From assembly GCA_037127315.1 (NCBI GenBank), contig JBBBDQ010001124.1:1421001-1485000 (forward strand): 64,000 bases of DNA, given 5' to 3'. Below are positions 30,215 to 40,256 of the stretch, piece after piece. Made by a program: the position numbers and the translations under genes. The stretch is from Ascarosepion bandense (lineage: Eukaryota > Mollusca > Cephalopoda > Sepiida > Sepiidae). A model generated the notes under the pieces. It did not search any database. It had not been told where the DNA came from and worked only from the letters and a program-made list of their open reading frames with translations. Within the stretch, counting starts at the first letter, position 1. Every line of letters begins with the position of its first letter.

Positions 30215-30424
30215 AAAAAAAAAAGAGGATTCGATAGACTAAACTTTTGCCCGGTTCACACTCCACCCATGTCTATTGAACAGTTGAAGAGGCTCATCCC
30301 TTGTTCCCTGTTTAGGATGTGATTTCTGGCTTTCTCTTTTCCAATCTCTTCACTCTTATGTAGCCCCCTACATATCAGTGGCGTTACCGCCTTGCTTGAG
30401 GTGATATGATTAAAAAAAAAAGAA
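30215..30424 (+). mobile_element. T element
   Basis: GATAGACTAAACTTTTGCCCG, CACTCCACCCATGTCTATTG, GAGGCTCATCCCTTG, GGATGTGATTTCTGGC, CACTCTTATGTAGCCCCCTAC, GGCGTTACCGCC stem, GGTGATATGATTAAAAAA. The left end lacks the first few bases (CAATTGGAG). Sits between two L-A relics. Confidence 0.8.
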
Positions 30425-30985
30425 AGTATTTATAACTGATAAAAGAAGATGCGACACAGAAATCCGAAGTTACATTGGAATGGTAAAAGATGTTTTCCAG
30501 AAACTAGGCAAAATATTAGAAACAGAAAAATTCCTTTGTTAGAATAAAGAAAAAAAAGATGAACTGCTATGCAATATCAATCCACCTGTAAATATTGGAC
30601 AATTTCCATCTAAATAAAAGTGGAAAATTAAGGCAATAAAGGGCTACAGAAGGATGATGATAATACCATGGATGAAGCATGTGAACAACGGGGAAGTTTT
30701 AAGGAGAGTTAGAACAAATAAGACACATATTTATAATTAGAAACAAAGCATTGAAATTTCTGAGATAAGAGAAAAGAGAGCTTGGAGAATCTGGCACTCA
30801 CAGAACATATTGAAGACCAGAGGAACAGAGGGAAATATTGAATATTCTACATAAGCTCGTATAAGTGGGCAGTAGAATAGGTATGGATGGTCAGGAGACA
30901 AACATTGCTTAAAAGATATGAAGTTATGGAGAGCTATGATCAACCACATTTTGTAGAGACATGGTCCATAAAAGAGAATAGACTA
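30425..30985 (+). mobile_element. L-A retrotransposon relic
   Basis: Begins KVFITDKRRCDTEIRSYIGMVKDVFQK (30425-30500), the same block as the relic at 205, then KKDELLCNINPPVNIGQF-like, YRRMMIIPWMKHVNNGEVL (30640-30700), and the tail GAGAGCTATGATCAACCACATT. Frame broken repeatedly. Confidence 0.65.
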
Positions 30986-31250
30986 GAGGCTCATCTCATG
31001 ATAGAGTAAACAAACAGTAGAATAATGGTTTACATGTTAATCTTGCAAATAATTCCAACAGCAGTGAGGTCAGTTGTCATCATGTTCCTAACTTTGGGAA
31101 ACTTACAGGTACCTGGAATAATAATTAGAAAGCTAACCTAGTACACTAATACACCTGGAGCATGTTCAAGTTTTACTGAGCGCTTCACAACCATATCCTT
31201 GTCACAAGCTAAACTAAATCCTACACATATTCTTTATTTATGTATCGCTG
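30986..31250. other. Unassigned sequence
   Basis: Nothing recognised. Confidence 0.3.
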
Positions 31251-31310
31251 TTCAGCATGTTGCCATATTCAACTTCAATATTTTTTCTATATTTCTGAGA
31301 TGAGGGATTG

Positions 31311-31350
<40 letters not shown>
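31251..31350. repeat. R5 piece and (TA)n microsatellite
   Basis: GTTGCCATATTCAACTTCAAT...CTATATTTCTGAGATGAGGGATTGT is an R5 core; (TA)n follows at 31315-31346. Confidence 0.6.
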
Positions 31351-31353
<3 letters not shown>

Positions 31354-31392
31354 TAAAATTTGTGTATTTAGGCAGCAAATATTCTTTTAAAT

Positions 31393-31640
31393 ATGTCAGA
31401 TTAAATAAATTGTAAGCATTATGTTTGTTTATTTTTAATAAAATTCATTCATACTCACGGATAATCTTTCGCGTATTAAAATCAAAAGAACGGAAATGAG
31501 CCGTAACATTGACAGATGTTATTTTCATTCACTTCTCAAGGTAACCAAGTACTTTCAACCTCTCTCTGAGATCATCTTCATGGGTGTGAGTTATGGTAAC
31601 AAATGTAAGCGGAAAACTCTGTTGCTAAAAATCACTGTAC
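31393..31640. repeat. R6 dispersed repeat, copy 2
   Basis: Colinear with 21263-21508 (GTCAGATTAAATAAATTG, GACAGATGTTATTTTCATTCAC, GTACTTTCAACCTCTCTCTGAG, GTGTGAGTTATGGTAAC). Copy 1 ends in a foldback, this one in a mariner 5' end, so R6 is a unit of its own. Confidence 0.65.
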
Positions 31641-31852
31641 AATTCCTTCACCTTCAGCAGTACAAATCTCTTCTGCAGCTTTTCTGGTTGAAAGACCCCG
31701 TTTCCAGCAGTAACGAATCAAAACTCGCAGCTCAATTTTATCAATTGCCATGTGGAATACAAAGATGAAGACCACTATTACAATTTAAACACAAAATTGC
31801 ATAAAAATTAAATTTTTCGCAAGTGTTTTACGAACTTTTGGGAAGACCTAAT
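31641..31852 (-). mobile_element. mariner-like 5' end fragment
   Basis: On the minus strand an ATG near 31751 opens MAIDKIELRVLIRYCWKRGL then STRKAAEEICTAEGEG, the N-terminal helix-turn-helix block of mariner transposases. Upstream, TTAGGTCTTCCCAAAAGTTCG (complement of 31829-31849) looks like a mariner terminal repeat. The rest of the transposase is absent; R6 follows. Confidence 0.7.
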
Positions 31853-32110
31853 AATTATTTCCACTATTTACATTATTCAGAATATTGTTTTCGTCTCTGT
31901 TGCCATATACACCTTCAATATTTGTCTATATTTCTGAGATGAGGGATTGTAATTATTTACACTATTTACATTGTTCAAAATATTGTCCTCAACTTTGCTG
32001 TCATATTCACAACATTTTGGTCATTATATGCTTCAACTTTCTATTGAAATTTTGAACTGAATCCTTTATTTCATTCACTCGGGTAGCATGTTCTTGTTCC
32101 ATAAGTCATG
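31853..32110 (-). repeat. R5 dispersed repeat
   Basis: ATTTACATTATTCAGAATATTG, TTGCCATATACACCTTCAATATTTGTCTATATTTCTGAGATGAGGG, and a second half-copy ATTTACATTGTTCAAAATATTG. R5 is also at 32280-32400 (opposite strand), 39.9, 48.85, 55.1-55.7 and 56.57 kb. Confidence 0.6.
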
Positions 32111-32119
32111 CTGCTTCCA

Positions 32120-32275
32120 GATGTCTCTGTTATATCTATTTAACTCAACTCTCTAAGATTTTTATTCACAACAGCTATAGGCAGGTATTGAACTCACAAC
32201 TCTTTAGGGCAAGTCACTGGATTTAACCAAAACTTTTATCTACTGAACCATATGTCGTTGAAGAAGCAGGCCAGA
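32120..32275 (-). mobile_element. S4 tRNA-like SINE, copy 1
   Basis: Reverse complement reads TGGTTCAGTAGATAAAAG (A-box-like), TGAGTTCAATACCTGCC (B box), then GAGTTGAGTTAAATAG. Colinear with 39053-39172. It lies between two inverted R5 pieces. Confidence 0.6.
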
Positions 32276-32279
32276 GTGT

Positions 32280-32400
32280 ACAATGGATTGAGTGTAGTGA
32301 ATATGGTAACAAAGACGAGAACGACAGTCTAAGCAATGTAAATAATGCAAATAATTACAATACCTCAACTCAGAAATATAGACAAATTCTTTATTATGGA
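32280..32400 (+). repeat. R5 dispersed repeat, opposite strand
   Basis: GAGTGTACAATGG...GGTAACAAAGACGAGAACGACAGTCTAAGCAATGTAAATAATG...CTCAGAAATATAGACAAATTC is the reverse of the R5 copy at 31.9 kb. Confidence 0.6.
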
Positions 32401-33970
32401 ACAATGATTAACAAATTGACAAACAGTTTGTTACTCCTTCAGTAGATGCACACCTCACTGTGTTCCCTATGCAGAAACTTACATCAGACTGAGTAAAATT
32501 CTTTCAAGTCATAGTCAGAGCTGACTTGTTCTGTAATATCACCACATAGACATTGACAAAGCAATTGGAAAAGAATATAGATGACATATATGTATGGCGA
32601 GCCACTTGTATCCAAAGATGCCTGTCTACTATGGCGGATACCTATTCCCCATAGCAGACGCCTCCTCAGGCATACTTGTTTATTCAACACCCACAAAGCC
32701 TACCTGTAGTTTATACTTGTTAGGGCGCCACTCCTATTTGACTACAAATGGACTGTTTCCATTGTTATATATAGCAATGGTGGATTCTCTACAAGGGAGT
32801 CGTAGAGAGTCACTTGAGAGTCTCTAATGAGTTACTGAAGAGTCAGTGCGAGTCAGTGAAGAGTTAGTCACACTTCCGGTGGCGTACCGGAAGTAATCAC
32901 GTATACACACGTCTTACGACGGATTGGACTCTTGTATCTTTCTATTGTAAATATTACTAATCACTTCTGTACATACTAACCGTCTTTCCGCGGAATACAA
33001 CTTATATTCTGATTCTGTTGTTGAGTTATTCATTTATACTTGGCGACATAACAATACTGCAACTATGCTGTGTGGACCTTAGTTACAGTTTTTGGGTGAG
33101 AGTTCATTATCTGTTATGAACAACAGTCAAACAAGGACAAGGCGCTCATACCCTTGGTCATGATGACTTGTGATTTCATGCTAGCATTGATTGCATGTAT
33201 ACAAGAATCATACATGTTACAATGAATCTATTCTGGCAACAGCTCTATGGTTATCTATCTCCTGATCTTGCAAGTCATTTGGGAGAGAACAAGAAGATCC
33301 ATGACACATTCTTAAAGAAGTAAAGATGTGCTTAGCAGAGATTTTTTGTGAACACCAACACATGGACACACCAGCATTGGTCACCCATTTAAAGCATCAA
33401 TTCAGCAAATATGGGAAGACAGAAGGATGCCAACCAGATGTGATGGATAGTGATGAAAATTGGTGAGAAAGTCATGAGGATCTGTGTAATTAGAATTCCT
33501 TGATGACAATAATGGAACTGATTGCTTCTTAGATTTTTAGCAGCAATCTAGAGTTTTAAATACAAATTTTGAGGAAACTAGAATTAAAAAGAAAAATATT
33601 TTCTTTTCTAAAATTAAAAATATTGCTCACCATGAACTGATGATGAAAACTGAGGATTATTATGTAACGGACCAAACAATTAGAAAAGAATATAGATGGC
33701 ATATATACAAGGATCATACATGTTATAATGAATCTATTCTGGAAGAAGCTTGGGCACCTCGTCTTGGTGTAATGCTTGGCAAGCTTGTCTTGCTAGAACC
33801 TATTACAACTAGGTAGTGATTTCACTCCTCACTGGGTACGTCATACTTTCGACACTTAGAAAATCAACTATTCTTGAAGCAGCTCTATGGCTATCTACCT
33901 CCTGACCTTGCAAGTCATTTGGGAGAGAATAACATGATTCATAACACATTCTTAAAGAATGTGTTATGAA
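32400..33970. repeat. R7 dispersed repeat, interrupted by a solo LTR
   Basis: Moderately complex sequence without ORF. It shares TGCCTGTCTAC, CAGACGC(C/T)TCAGGCA, TTAGTTACAGTTT(T/C)TGGG and CCCTTGGTCA(T/C)GATGACTTGTGA with 37320-37568. It also repeats within itself: TACATGTTACAATGAATCTATTCTGG...GACCTTGCAAGTCATTTGGGAGAGAA at 33209-33320 and 33718-33960. Continues at 34640-34745 after L-B insertions. Class unknown. Confidence 0.55.
32718..33053. mobile_element. Solo LTR 1 with 5 bp target-site duplication
   Basis: 336 bp unit starting TGTTAGGGCGCCA and ending TGGCGACATAACA, which are imperfect inverted repeats of each other, as at LTR ends (TG...CA). The 5 bp ATACT lies on both sides (32713-32717, 33054-33058). 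The interrupted R7 sequence joins cleanly when the unit is removed (compare 37420-37440). A TATATATAGC TATA-like box is at about 32768. GC and CpG content exceed the surroundings. No internal retroelement sequence, so recombination between two LTRs is inferred. Confidence 0.85.
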
Positions 33971-33971
33971 T

Positions 33972-34400
33972 GTTTCTTTTGCTCCGATGAACTTAGCTCA
34001 CTGGTGCCCCCTATATAGAAATTTACTCAAGTCACAAAGTTAGCAACTAGGTTCCATCCTTTTATTGTGTAACCAATAAATTGTAAACGCAAATTCTACT
34101 CCAGCAGCTTCTTTTCTTGCACTTCCTGCCTGTGGAATTCCATTTCATTTACTTGCTTTCCCGACAGCTACAATCTCCAAGAATTTAAATGTAAAGTCAA
34201 TAGTCATCTCCTATCTCAATGACTTGCATCCTCTCTCTCATGCTCTTTCCTCCATCCACTCCACTTTCATGAGCATTCTCATCCTTCTCTTACTCATAAC
34301 TTTCACTTTCTCACAACTTTCCTCCTATGTAACCCCCTGCAAAACAGTGGCAGTAAAATGCCTTGCTGGCGATATGATTATAAAAAGAATGAAAAAATTC
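33972..34400 (+). mobile_element. L-B retrotransposon 3' end
   Basis: Decayed CSDELSSLVPPI block (33990-34015), LATRFHPFIV, YSSSFFSCTSCLWNSISFTCFPDSYNLQEFKCKVNSHLL-type sequence in broken frames (34095-34215), 3' UTR and tail TGTAACCCCCTGCAAAACAGTGG, GGCAGTAAAATGCC stem, GATATGATTATAAAA. 5'-truncated. Confidence 0.75.
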
Positions 34401-34420
34401 TATACTATTATAATGTGGAT

Positions 34421-34486
34421 ATAAAGTGGGTGATCAATTCTACATTACAATCAATATACAAATTGATCCCCAACTTTATGGCCACA
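34421..34486. repeat. H palindrome, free copy
   Basis: ATAAAGTGGGTGATCAATTC ... AATTGATCCCCAACTTTATGGCC; arms about 22 bp. Not in an S1 dimer; lies between two L-B tails. Confidence 0.7.
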
Positions 34487-34625
34487 ATCATCCTTCTTTT
34501 ACCCACTTCCTGACACCCCCTATATAACCTGTCACTCTTCCTCACAAGTTTTTTCCTATGTGACTCCCCTGCAAAACAGTGACAGTAAAATGCCTTGCTT
34601 GGGGCGATATGATTATAAAAAAAAA
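34487..34625 (+). mobile_element. L-B 3' tail, second copy
   Basis: CATCCTTCTTTTACCC...TATGTGACTCCCCTGCAAAACAGTG, GACAGTAAAATGCC, GGGGCGATATGATTATAAAAAA repeats the 3' UTR of the neighbour at 34260-34395, so this is a tandem duplication of the tail or a second truncated insertion. Confidence 0.7.
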
Positions 34626-34639
34626 GTAATGATGAGTTT

Positions 34640-34800
34640 ATCAGGGAGATTGTTTTGTGATCAGCAAAGCATGGACATACTAGTATTTTTCATCCATTCA
34701 GAATATATCCAGCAAATATATGAAGACAGGATGCCAACCTGAAGATTATCCATACGTGACAGATAATTATGAAGACGGCAAAAGAAGAGTCGTGTGGCTA
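34640..34800. repeat. R7 continuation
   Basis: GATCAGCAAAGCATGGACATACTAG...CCAGCAAATATATGAAGACAGGATGCCAACC matches 33350-33440, so the L-B insertions split an R7 repeat. Confidence 0.5.
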
Positions 34801-34821
34801 TGTGCAATTGCCACGCCCTGA

Positions 34822-34854
<33 letters not shown>
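34822..34854. repeat. (AAT)n microsatellite
   Basis: About eleven AAT units. Confidence 0.9.
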
Positions 34855-34856
<2 letters not shown>

Positions 34857-34859
34857 CTG

Positions 34860-36720
34860 GAAAACATCACAGAAATAAACAATGTCATCTATGTAATAGT
34901 TTCATCAGCGACTGAAAATCTTAATATCAACACAAATAAAAGATTAAACAAAGCCCATTTGGAAGTCAACATTTGAGTGAGCAACCAAGGAAATCAGATG
35001 TGAATTATCAATACTAGATGAAAGTTCAAGAAATTCAATTGAAAAGCAAGAAGATTAAGTGGAAATATAAAATTAAAACAGTAAATGTAATTTCACCAAT
35101 TAAGGAAAATACTTAAACAGAAACTGCAATTAAAGGCACAGAGAACAGGAATGAGATGAAAAAAATGTAATAAGTTCTATTGACAAAATAAGATATTCCA
35201 AACAAATTGCAAAAAGTTTTATAGGAAAATTGGAAAAGCAGTCACAGTTATAAAAGTCACCATCTATTGAAGAAGTGCAACAATTTTGAGAGAACGAAAG
35301 CAACTCAAAGAAATATAATGTTGATGCCAATGATATCAAATGAAAGAACAAAAAAGAATGAAGAATAAACAGGTACAAGAATGGAGAAATATAACCATAA
35401 ATAACAGGTAAATATAACCATAAATAACAAAATCCCCAAAAATGACAAGGTACTCAGTTTTTGGCCGTATCATCTTTCAACAATTCATAAAACTCTTGCA
35501 CAAACTTTATCAATACTAATTAATGAAACAGATGGTCCAAAATATTAAAGACCAATAACATGTCTGTCCAACACATAAATTGATCACATCAGTCCTGATG
35601 AACTGTACTTACTCTATTTTACAATGAAAATGTTCTTCCCATGTGTTGTGTCGTGAAAATATGATACAAACAAATGAGGGGTTAGTCCGAGTGCTAAAGA
35701 CTAAGGAACACACGATTAAATCAACAATAAGGTTTATTGTACTAAAGGTACAAATATTAAGAGTCTACACAATAGTCACTATGTACCAAAATGGAGCGTA
35801 GAGTACTTCCATCTGTTCCTGGTCATCTTCCGGTCATCAGCTCGCTTTTAATCTACTGCATGGTGTATTTATAATGGGTGACAGGCAATTGCTAGGGGGC
35901 GACAGGTTCTTCCATTACAACACTATGAAACAGAAGTAAAGTACTAATAACTAAAATGATCCTGGAAAATTGCAGGGAAAAATGGAGATATATCAACACA
36001 GCTTGGATTACCATAAAACTGTTGATAGTGTTCTTCACCTAAAGGGTTTGGAAATCTACACAGTCTCCTTAGTGATAGTAAATTATCTTAAATATAGAAT
36101 GGAACTGTGGAAAACCACATTATTCTTAAATCACACTAAATATACTACTACTTTCAATTGTTTGAATATCCAATGAGGAATCTTTCAAGGAGACTCCTTA
36201 TCACCTCTTCTGTTCTTTCTGTCCTTAATCTTCCTTGGGTATGAACTAAACAGTAATTGTGGATACAATGTAAGAAAGTAATGCCACAGACATGTACATC
36301 TGGTGTTAAATACTGAGTTGAATTTACAAAACAGAATATCAGCCACAAACACTTTGGCTGTTTTTCTGGTGCAATACAATTTCAACATCCTTAGTTGGGC
36401 CATAGATTATATTAAGCAAATGGGTGTCAAAGTGAGAAAGCTCCTCACTTACCTAAGGCTGATTTTGATCCTCTGTATGTGTTTAGCTCCAAAGGAGAAA
36501 GAGGATTGGTTCAACTAGAACTGTCCAGCAAAACCACAACAGTCAATCTTTTAAGATATCTGGAAAGTACAGAATCCTGGATGATGATCTGTGTCAAGGA
36601 ACATGAAAGAAGTAAAAAAAACTTTATTTAGTAATAAATGAAAATGAGATTCTGATGTCGTATGTGCCTTACCCCTGCTCATGCCTGAATAGACATTATA
36701 CTCAGTGCTCTTCAGAGAAG
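34860..36720 (+). mobile_element. L-C (R2-like) non-LTR retrotransposon relic
   Basis: Broken frames read, in order: NKAHLEVNI (about 34950), KFYRKIGKAVTV (35210-35245), VLSFWPYHLST with RPITCLSNT (35450-35575; conserved RT block), then after the LTR insertion KGLEIYTVSLVIVNYLKY and MELWKTTLFLNHTK (36040-36150), a GIFQGDSLSPLLF-type block shifted out of frame (36175-36215), and LQNRISATNTLAVFLVQYNF then WAIDYIKQMGVKVRKLLT (36315-36455). These are RT palm and thumb motifs. The family assignment (R2-like) is from memory of similar proteins. Inactive. Confidence 0.7.
35644..35922 (-). mobile_element. Solo LTR 2 inside L-C
   Basis: 279 bp unit with TGTTGTGTCG and CATTACAACA ends (TGTTG...CAACA inverted). 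Flanks CCATG (35639-35643) and CTATG (35923-35927) are a 5 bp duplication with one mismatch. On the minus strand it has a TATAAATACA box (about 35868) and AATAAA (about 35730) in LTR-like order, so its sense is probably minus. The RT reading of L-C resumes after it. Confidence 0.8.
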
Positions 36721-36961
36721 TCAGGTACAGGGTTGATCTGATGTGCCCTCCTAGCTACCAAATAGAGACCTGGATCATCAACCCAGTCGCACATTAGTTG
36801 ACAGTAATTTTATATACAAGAGATTCAGTCCTGTGTTTTTCTTTGTAATGTATGACAAAATTTCATTAAATCAATTCTATTTTGTAGCTTCTCTCAGATC
36901 TGAATGCAAATCTTTCTTGTTTTTAATAAGTTTCAATTTGCAGACAAAAACAAATTGAAAT
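36721..36961. other. Unassigned sequence
   Basis: Nothing recognised except an 11 bp stem (ATTTCAATTTG and CAAATTGAAAT) directly before the LTR-like unit. Confidence 0.3.
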
Positions 36962-37235
36962 TGTTACAGTGGAACATCCTGCCGTCCCCGAGAATAGGAT
37001 GCTCTAGATTATAAGAGACGGTGATGAGCACTACAAGGGAGATCAACCAATTTGGCAAAGGCATTCACTATTTGATAGTTTATTCCACTCCTACTCGTTG
37101 ATTGCTTATCTGTATCTTATTGTTAATTGGACAGTAGTACAATAAATCCGTTATATCGTATTCCTGTGTCGAGTACTATTCTTCCACTAATCTTTACACT
37201 GATATTCCTTTTCGGGATATATCAGAAATATAACA
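36962..37235 (+). mobile_element. LTR-like unit, candidate
   Basis: TGTTACAGTGG at the left, AATATAACA at the right (TGTTA...TAACA), with AATAAA at about 37141 on the plus strand. Interrupts R7-like sequence (AGCAAAGCAATCG follows). I find no 5 bp direct repeat, so the call is tentative. Confidence 0.45.
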
Positions 37236-37568
37236 AGCAAAGCAATCGAATTATTCTGAGTGAATTGTGAAATAATATTAGATCTTTACAAACTAGATAG
37301 TAATATGCATGGCTGACCTCTCATATGCAAGTATGCCTGTCTACAAGGGTGGCTAGCTAATCCCCATTTCAGACGCTTACTCAGGCACATTTGTGTTTTT
37401 TCAGCACCCACAGAGCTCATCTGTGATTTATACTGCAACTATGTTGAGCAGACCTTAGTTACAGTTTCTGGGAGAGAGCGTATAATTTGGCGTGAATAAC
37501 AATCTGAAAAAGACCAGGACACTCAAACCCTTGGTCACGATGACTTGTGACTTCATGCTAGCACAACC
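37236..37568. repeat. R7 dispersed repeat, second copy
   Basis: Shares ATGCCTGTCTAC, CAGACGC, CTGCAACTATG(T/C)TG, TTAGTTACAGTTTCTGGG and GATGACTTGTGACTTCATGCTAGCA with 32590-33190, without the LTR found there. It therefore shows the empty target site of solo LTR 1. Confidence 0.6.
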
Positions 37569-38214
37569 ATCTAAGTTTACTCAATTTCACTCACAAGTCT
37601 AGGGTCAACCAATGGTATAGTTTTCAGGCACTTTCAAAAGGTGCTGCATGCTGAAATCATCTCCCTTAGACCAGCAAGATCCAGAAGACCAATAACATAG
37701 TGACTAATCGACCATGGTAAGATTCGAACTCAAGCTTCATAGTCAGAATGCAAATGTTCTAATCGCTCGTCCATGTGCCCATGTAAGATAGCAATATAAA
37801 CTGTAGACAAATGTTCATGTATAGAAAAATCAATATGTTTGATCTTACCTTGATTTTGTTGCTTCTGACGAACCATCAGACTAAGGAAGTCATGTCTTCC
37901 TGCTGGCATATTTCTTTGCTTTGATGTCTGTTTGATAACTGCCAAAGACTTGACTTTACTTTTTATGTGTTCCTGTTCTTGCAAGACTGTAAAAACCATT
38001 ATGAGATAGCAAAAGAAACAAAGAAAAAAATATTCTTTCTATCTATTGTCTCTTATGCAGTAACAATTCTGCTACTTTTGGTACCTAGATACGCGGTAGC
38101 TGTGTTTATTTATTATTTTTTTGACAGCATTTTACTCATTTTCAGGTTATTTAAAACCGAAACTTATTGTATTTGGTTGGCCCCAGAAAGTCCTGACTCA
38201 CCAAGGAAGCAAAA
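37569..38214. other. Mostly unassigned; one tRNA-like SINE head
   Basis: At 37712-37785 the reverse complement reads GCACATGGACGAGCGATTAG (A-box-like) and TTGAGTTCGAATCTTACC (B box), a tRNA-derived S3 head. The 89-codon minus-strand frame that covers it (37730-37999) is thus not a gene. The rest is unrecognised. Confidence 0.45.
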
Positions 38215-38796
38215 AGAAAACAAAATTTGGTAAATTTTTGTTTTGTTTCTCGAAGGCCTTTACCCCATCAAAACTTTCTAAAACATCCTTAATTCTGTGC
38301 AAATGTACTCAAATCGATACTTGTTTTTTGAAGAAACCTACCTTTTTTATGGTATCAACCAGAAATACATCAGATCATATCTCACCTCTTACCACTGTTC
38401 TCATATCTGATTCACTGCTGAATGACTTGAGGCATAGGATACTTATTTCAGTCGATTTACTCCCTTTGAGCAATTACTTCACGATTTGTTTGATTTCAGA
38501 ACTCATTTTCCACATAGTAATTGCAAAAAGGAAGTAAAAAGACCATAAAATCGGAAAACTGCGTGTGACGTCAGTCTGCAGTGAATAACATTTTCTAACC
38601 ATGGTTAGGGGGTGAGATAAACAGCAACAAGAAGTTCCATATTTTTCTGCTCGATAACATGAAAAAAAGTAGGTTTCTTCAATAAACAATTATCGATTTG
38701 AGTTCAGCATATACATTTGCATTGAAATAGGGATGTTTTGGAAAGATTTGAAGGGGAACAAAACAAAAATTTACCCAAAATTTTTTGGAACAACAC
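38215..38796. mobile_element. Foldback element, about 580 bp
   Basis: Left arm TTTGGTAAATTTTTGTTTTG...AAAACATCCTTAATTCTGTGCAAATGTA...AAATCGATACTTG...TTGAAGAAACCTAC (38221-38365), and right arm its reverse complement (38660-38790). Homology continues inward (ATCTCACC...TTCACTGC / reversed at 38580-38640), so almost the whole unit is palindromic around about 38510. A GTGACGTCAG word is at 38567. No ORF of meaning. Confidence 0.75.
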
Positions 38797-38802
38797 CACC
38801 AT

Positions 38803-39050
38803 TTATTCTTCAACATAAAATTCATCATTCTTGACAATCATTCGCCAGTAAATCAGCCAGAAACTGAATCCGTTCCTATTATTAGTCAAATGGCTTTGAA
38901 GCAAAGTTAGTAAACAAGCTGCCTTCACTTTGCCAAATGTATTGAATTTCTGGTTGTGGCGAATGTATACCATCGAGTGGAATAAACCATAGTCACTCAG
39001 ACCGGCATCAGGACTGAATGGTAGATGTGGAACATTTATGGACATCCAGA
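38803..39050 (-). pseudogene. mariner-like transposase C-terminal fragment
   Basis: 83-codon minus-strand frame: HLPFSPDAGLSDYGLFHSM is the mariner PPYSPDLAPSDYHLF block with the third catalytic Asp present, and VKNDEFYVEE resembles the usual C-terminus. Only the last quarter remains. Different family from the 24.6 kb mariner. Confidence 0.7.
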
Positions 39051-39052
39051 AC

Positions 39053-39172
39053 ACATGGCCCAGTGAATAAAAGTGTTAGTTGAATCCAGTGACTTGACCC
39101 AAAGAGCTGAGAGTTCAATACCTGGCTACAGCAGTTATGAACAAATAATTTAGAGTTGAGTTAAAGAGAGAT
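39053..39172 (+). mobile_element. S4 tRNA-like SINE, copy 2
   Basis: CATGGCCCAGTGAATAAAAG (A-box-like), GAGAGTTCAATACCTGGC (B box), AGAGTTGAGTTAAAGAG; colinear with 32120-32275. Ends at the target site of S1 dimer D. Confidence 0.55.
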
Positions 39173-39181
39173 AACTGATAG

Positions 39182-39799
39182 ATGTGTGTCATTGTGGTGC
39201 AGTGGATATCAGCTCAAAACAAGAAATCAGGGAGCTGAGTTCAAATTCCAGTTGAATTCCTTGCATTCACTCTTGTGCAAATACCCTTGGGAAAGGTATC
39301 AATCTATCTCTTCTCTCCAGTTATGGGTTAAATAACAGGACAGATTGGATTCTATAGCCTTGAATAGTGACCAGTCTACCACAGAAAGTAATGGCAACTT
39401 ACTGCAGGATAATGTTCTTCCCAGTCAGTCAGTCTTTTGAGACCTGATTGCCCAAACATGTATCACGCATGGCACTTAACTGACTGACTGAATATAATAA
39501 TTGGAGACATGATTAAGGCTTCTACCGGGCATAAAGTGGGGGGAGTCAATTTTCTATTGTTATGAAGTAATAAACTGATCCCCCACTGATTACTATTTAA
39601 TAATATAATACATTTCTTCCCTCTCTAGCTATGAGTCAAATAACAGGACAGATTGGGTTCTATAGCCTTGGCTGGCAACCAGTCTACCACAGAAAGTAAT
39701 GGCAACCTACTGTGGGATAATCTTCCATGTCAGTCATGTCTCTTTTTGAGACATGATCGCCCAAGCATGTATCACGTATGGCACGTAACTGACTGACTG
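39182..39799 (+). mobile_element. S1 SINE dimer D with flanking direct repeat
   Basis: Plus-strand dimer: full S1 (39186-39490), linker, H palindrome (39530-39587), headless S1 (39595-39799) ending GACTGACTG. A perfect 9 bp repeat AACTGATAG flanks the whole dimer (39173-39181, 39800-39808). Same unit order as dimers A-C seen from the other strand. Confidence 0.9.
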
Positions 39800-40256
39800 A
39801 ACTGATAGTGAGACATCTAGAAAAGCTCATGGAACTAAAACAATCTACCGCAGTGAAGAGAAAAAAGGGGTCAGTTCAAAATTCCAATCATCTGAAGAAT
39901 GTCAGAGTGTACAACAGCCGAAAAGTCATGAATATAGCAACAAAGATGAAGACAACAGTCCAACTAATGTAACCAGTGTAAACAAGACAGTGACATGCAA
40001 ATTTCAAATTCCATATCTTAAAGTAATAGTAAAATCTGTGGTCACAATTTCTTCTCTTCTAAATTCAATATTTTCTTGACCAATCCTGTGTTTTTAGATT
40101 TTGAATCAAATAATCCATTTTCCCCTCTGCAATTTTGATTTGATATGATATAAATTATCCAAATGAATAAGGAACAAAAAATATTTGCAATGTTCAAAAC
40201 ATTAATTTAAAACAGTGCCCAATATAAAAATAGAGCAATGAATATTTATTATTAAT
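39800..40256. repeat. R5 piece and dispersed AT-rich repeat
   Basis: GAGTGTACAACAGCCG...GCAACAAAGATGAAGACAACAGTCCAACTAATGTAA (39905-39985) is R5. ATTTGCAATGTTCAAAACATTAATTTAAAACAGTGCCC (40185-40222) recurs reversed at 52008-52050. Confidence 0.55.

Noticed and set aside
37730..37999. 89-codon minus-strand frame
   Set aside because: Its C-terminal part overlaps a tRNA-like SINE head, and the rest shows no domain.
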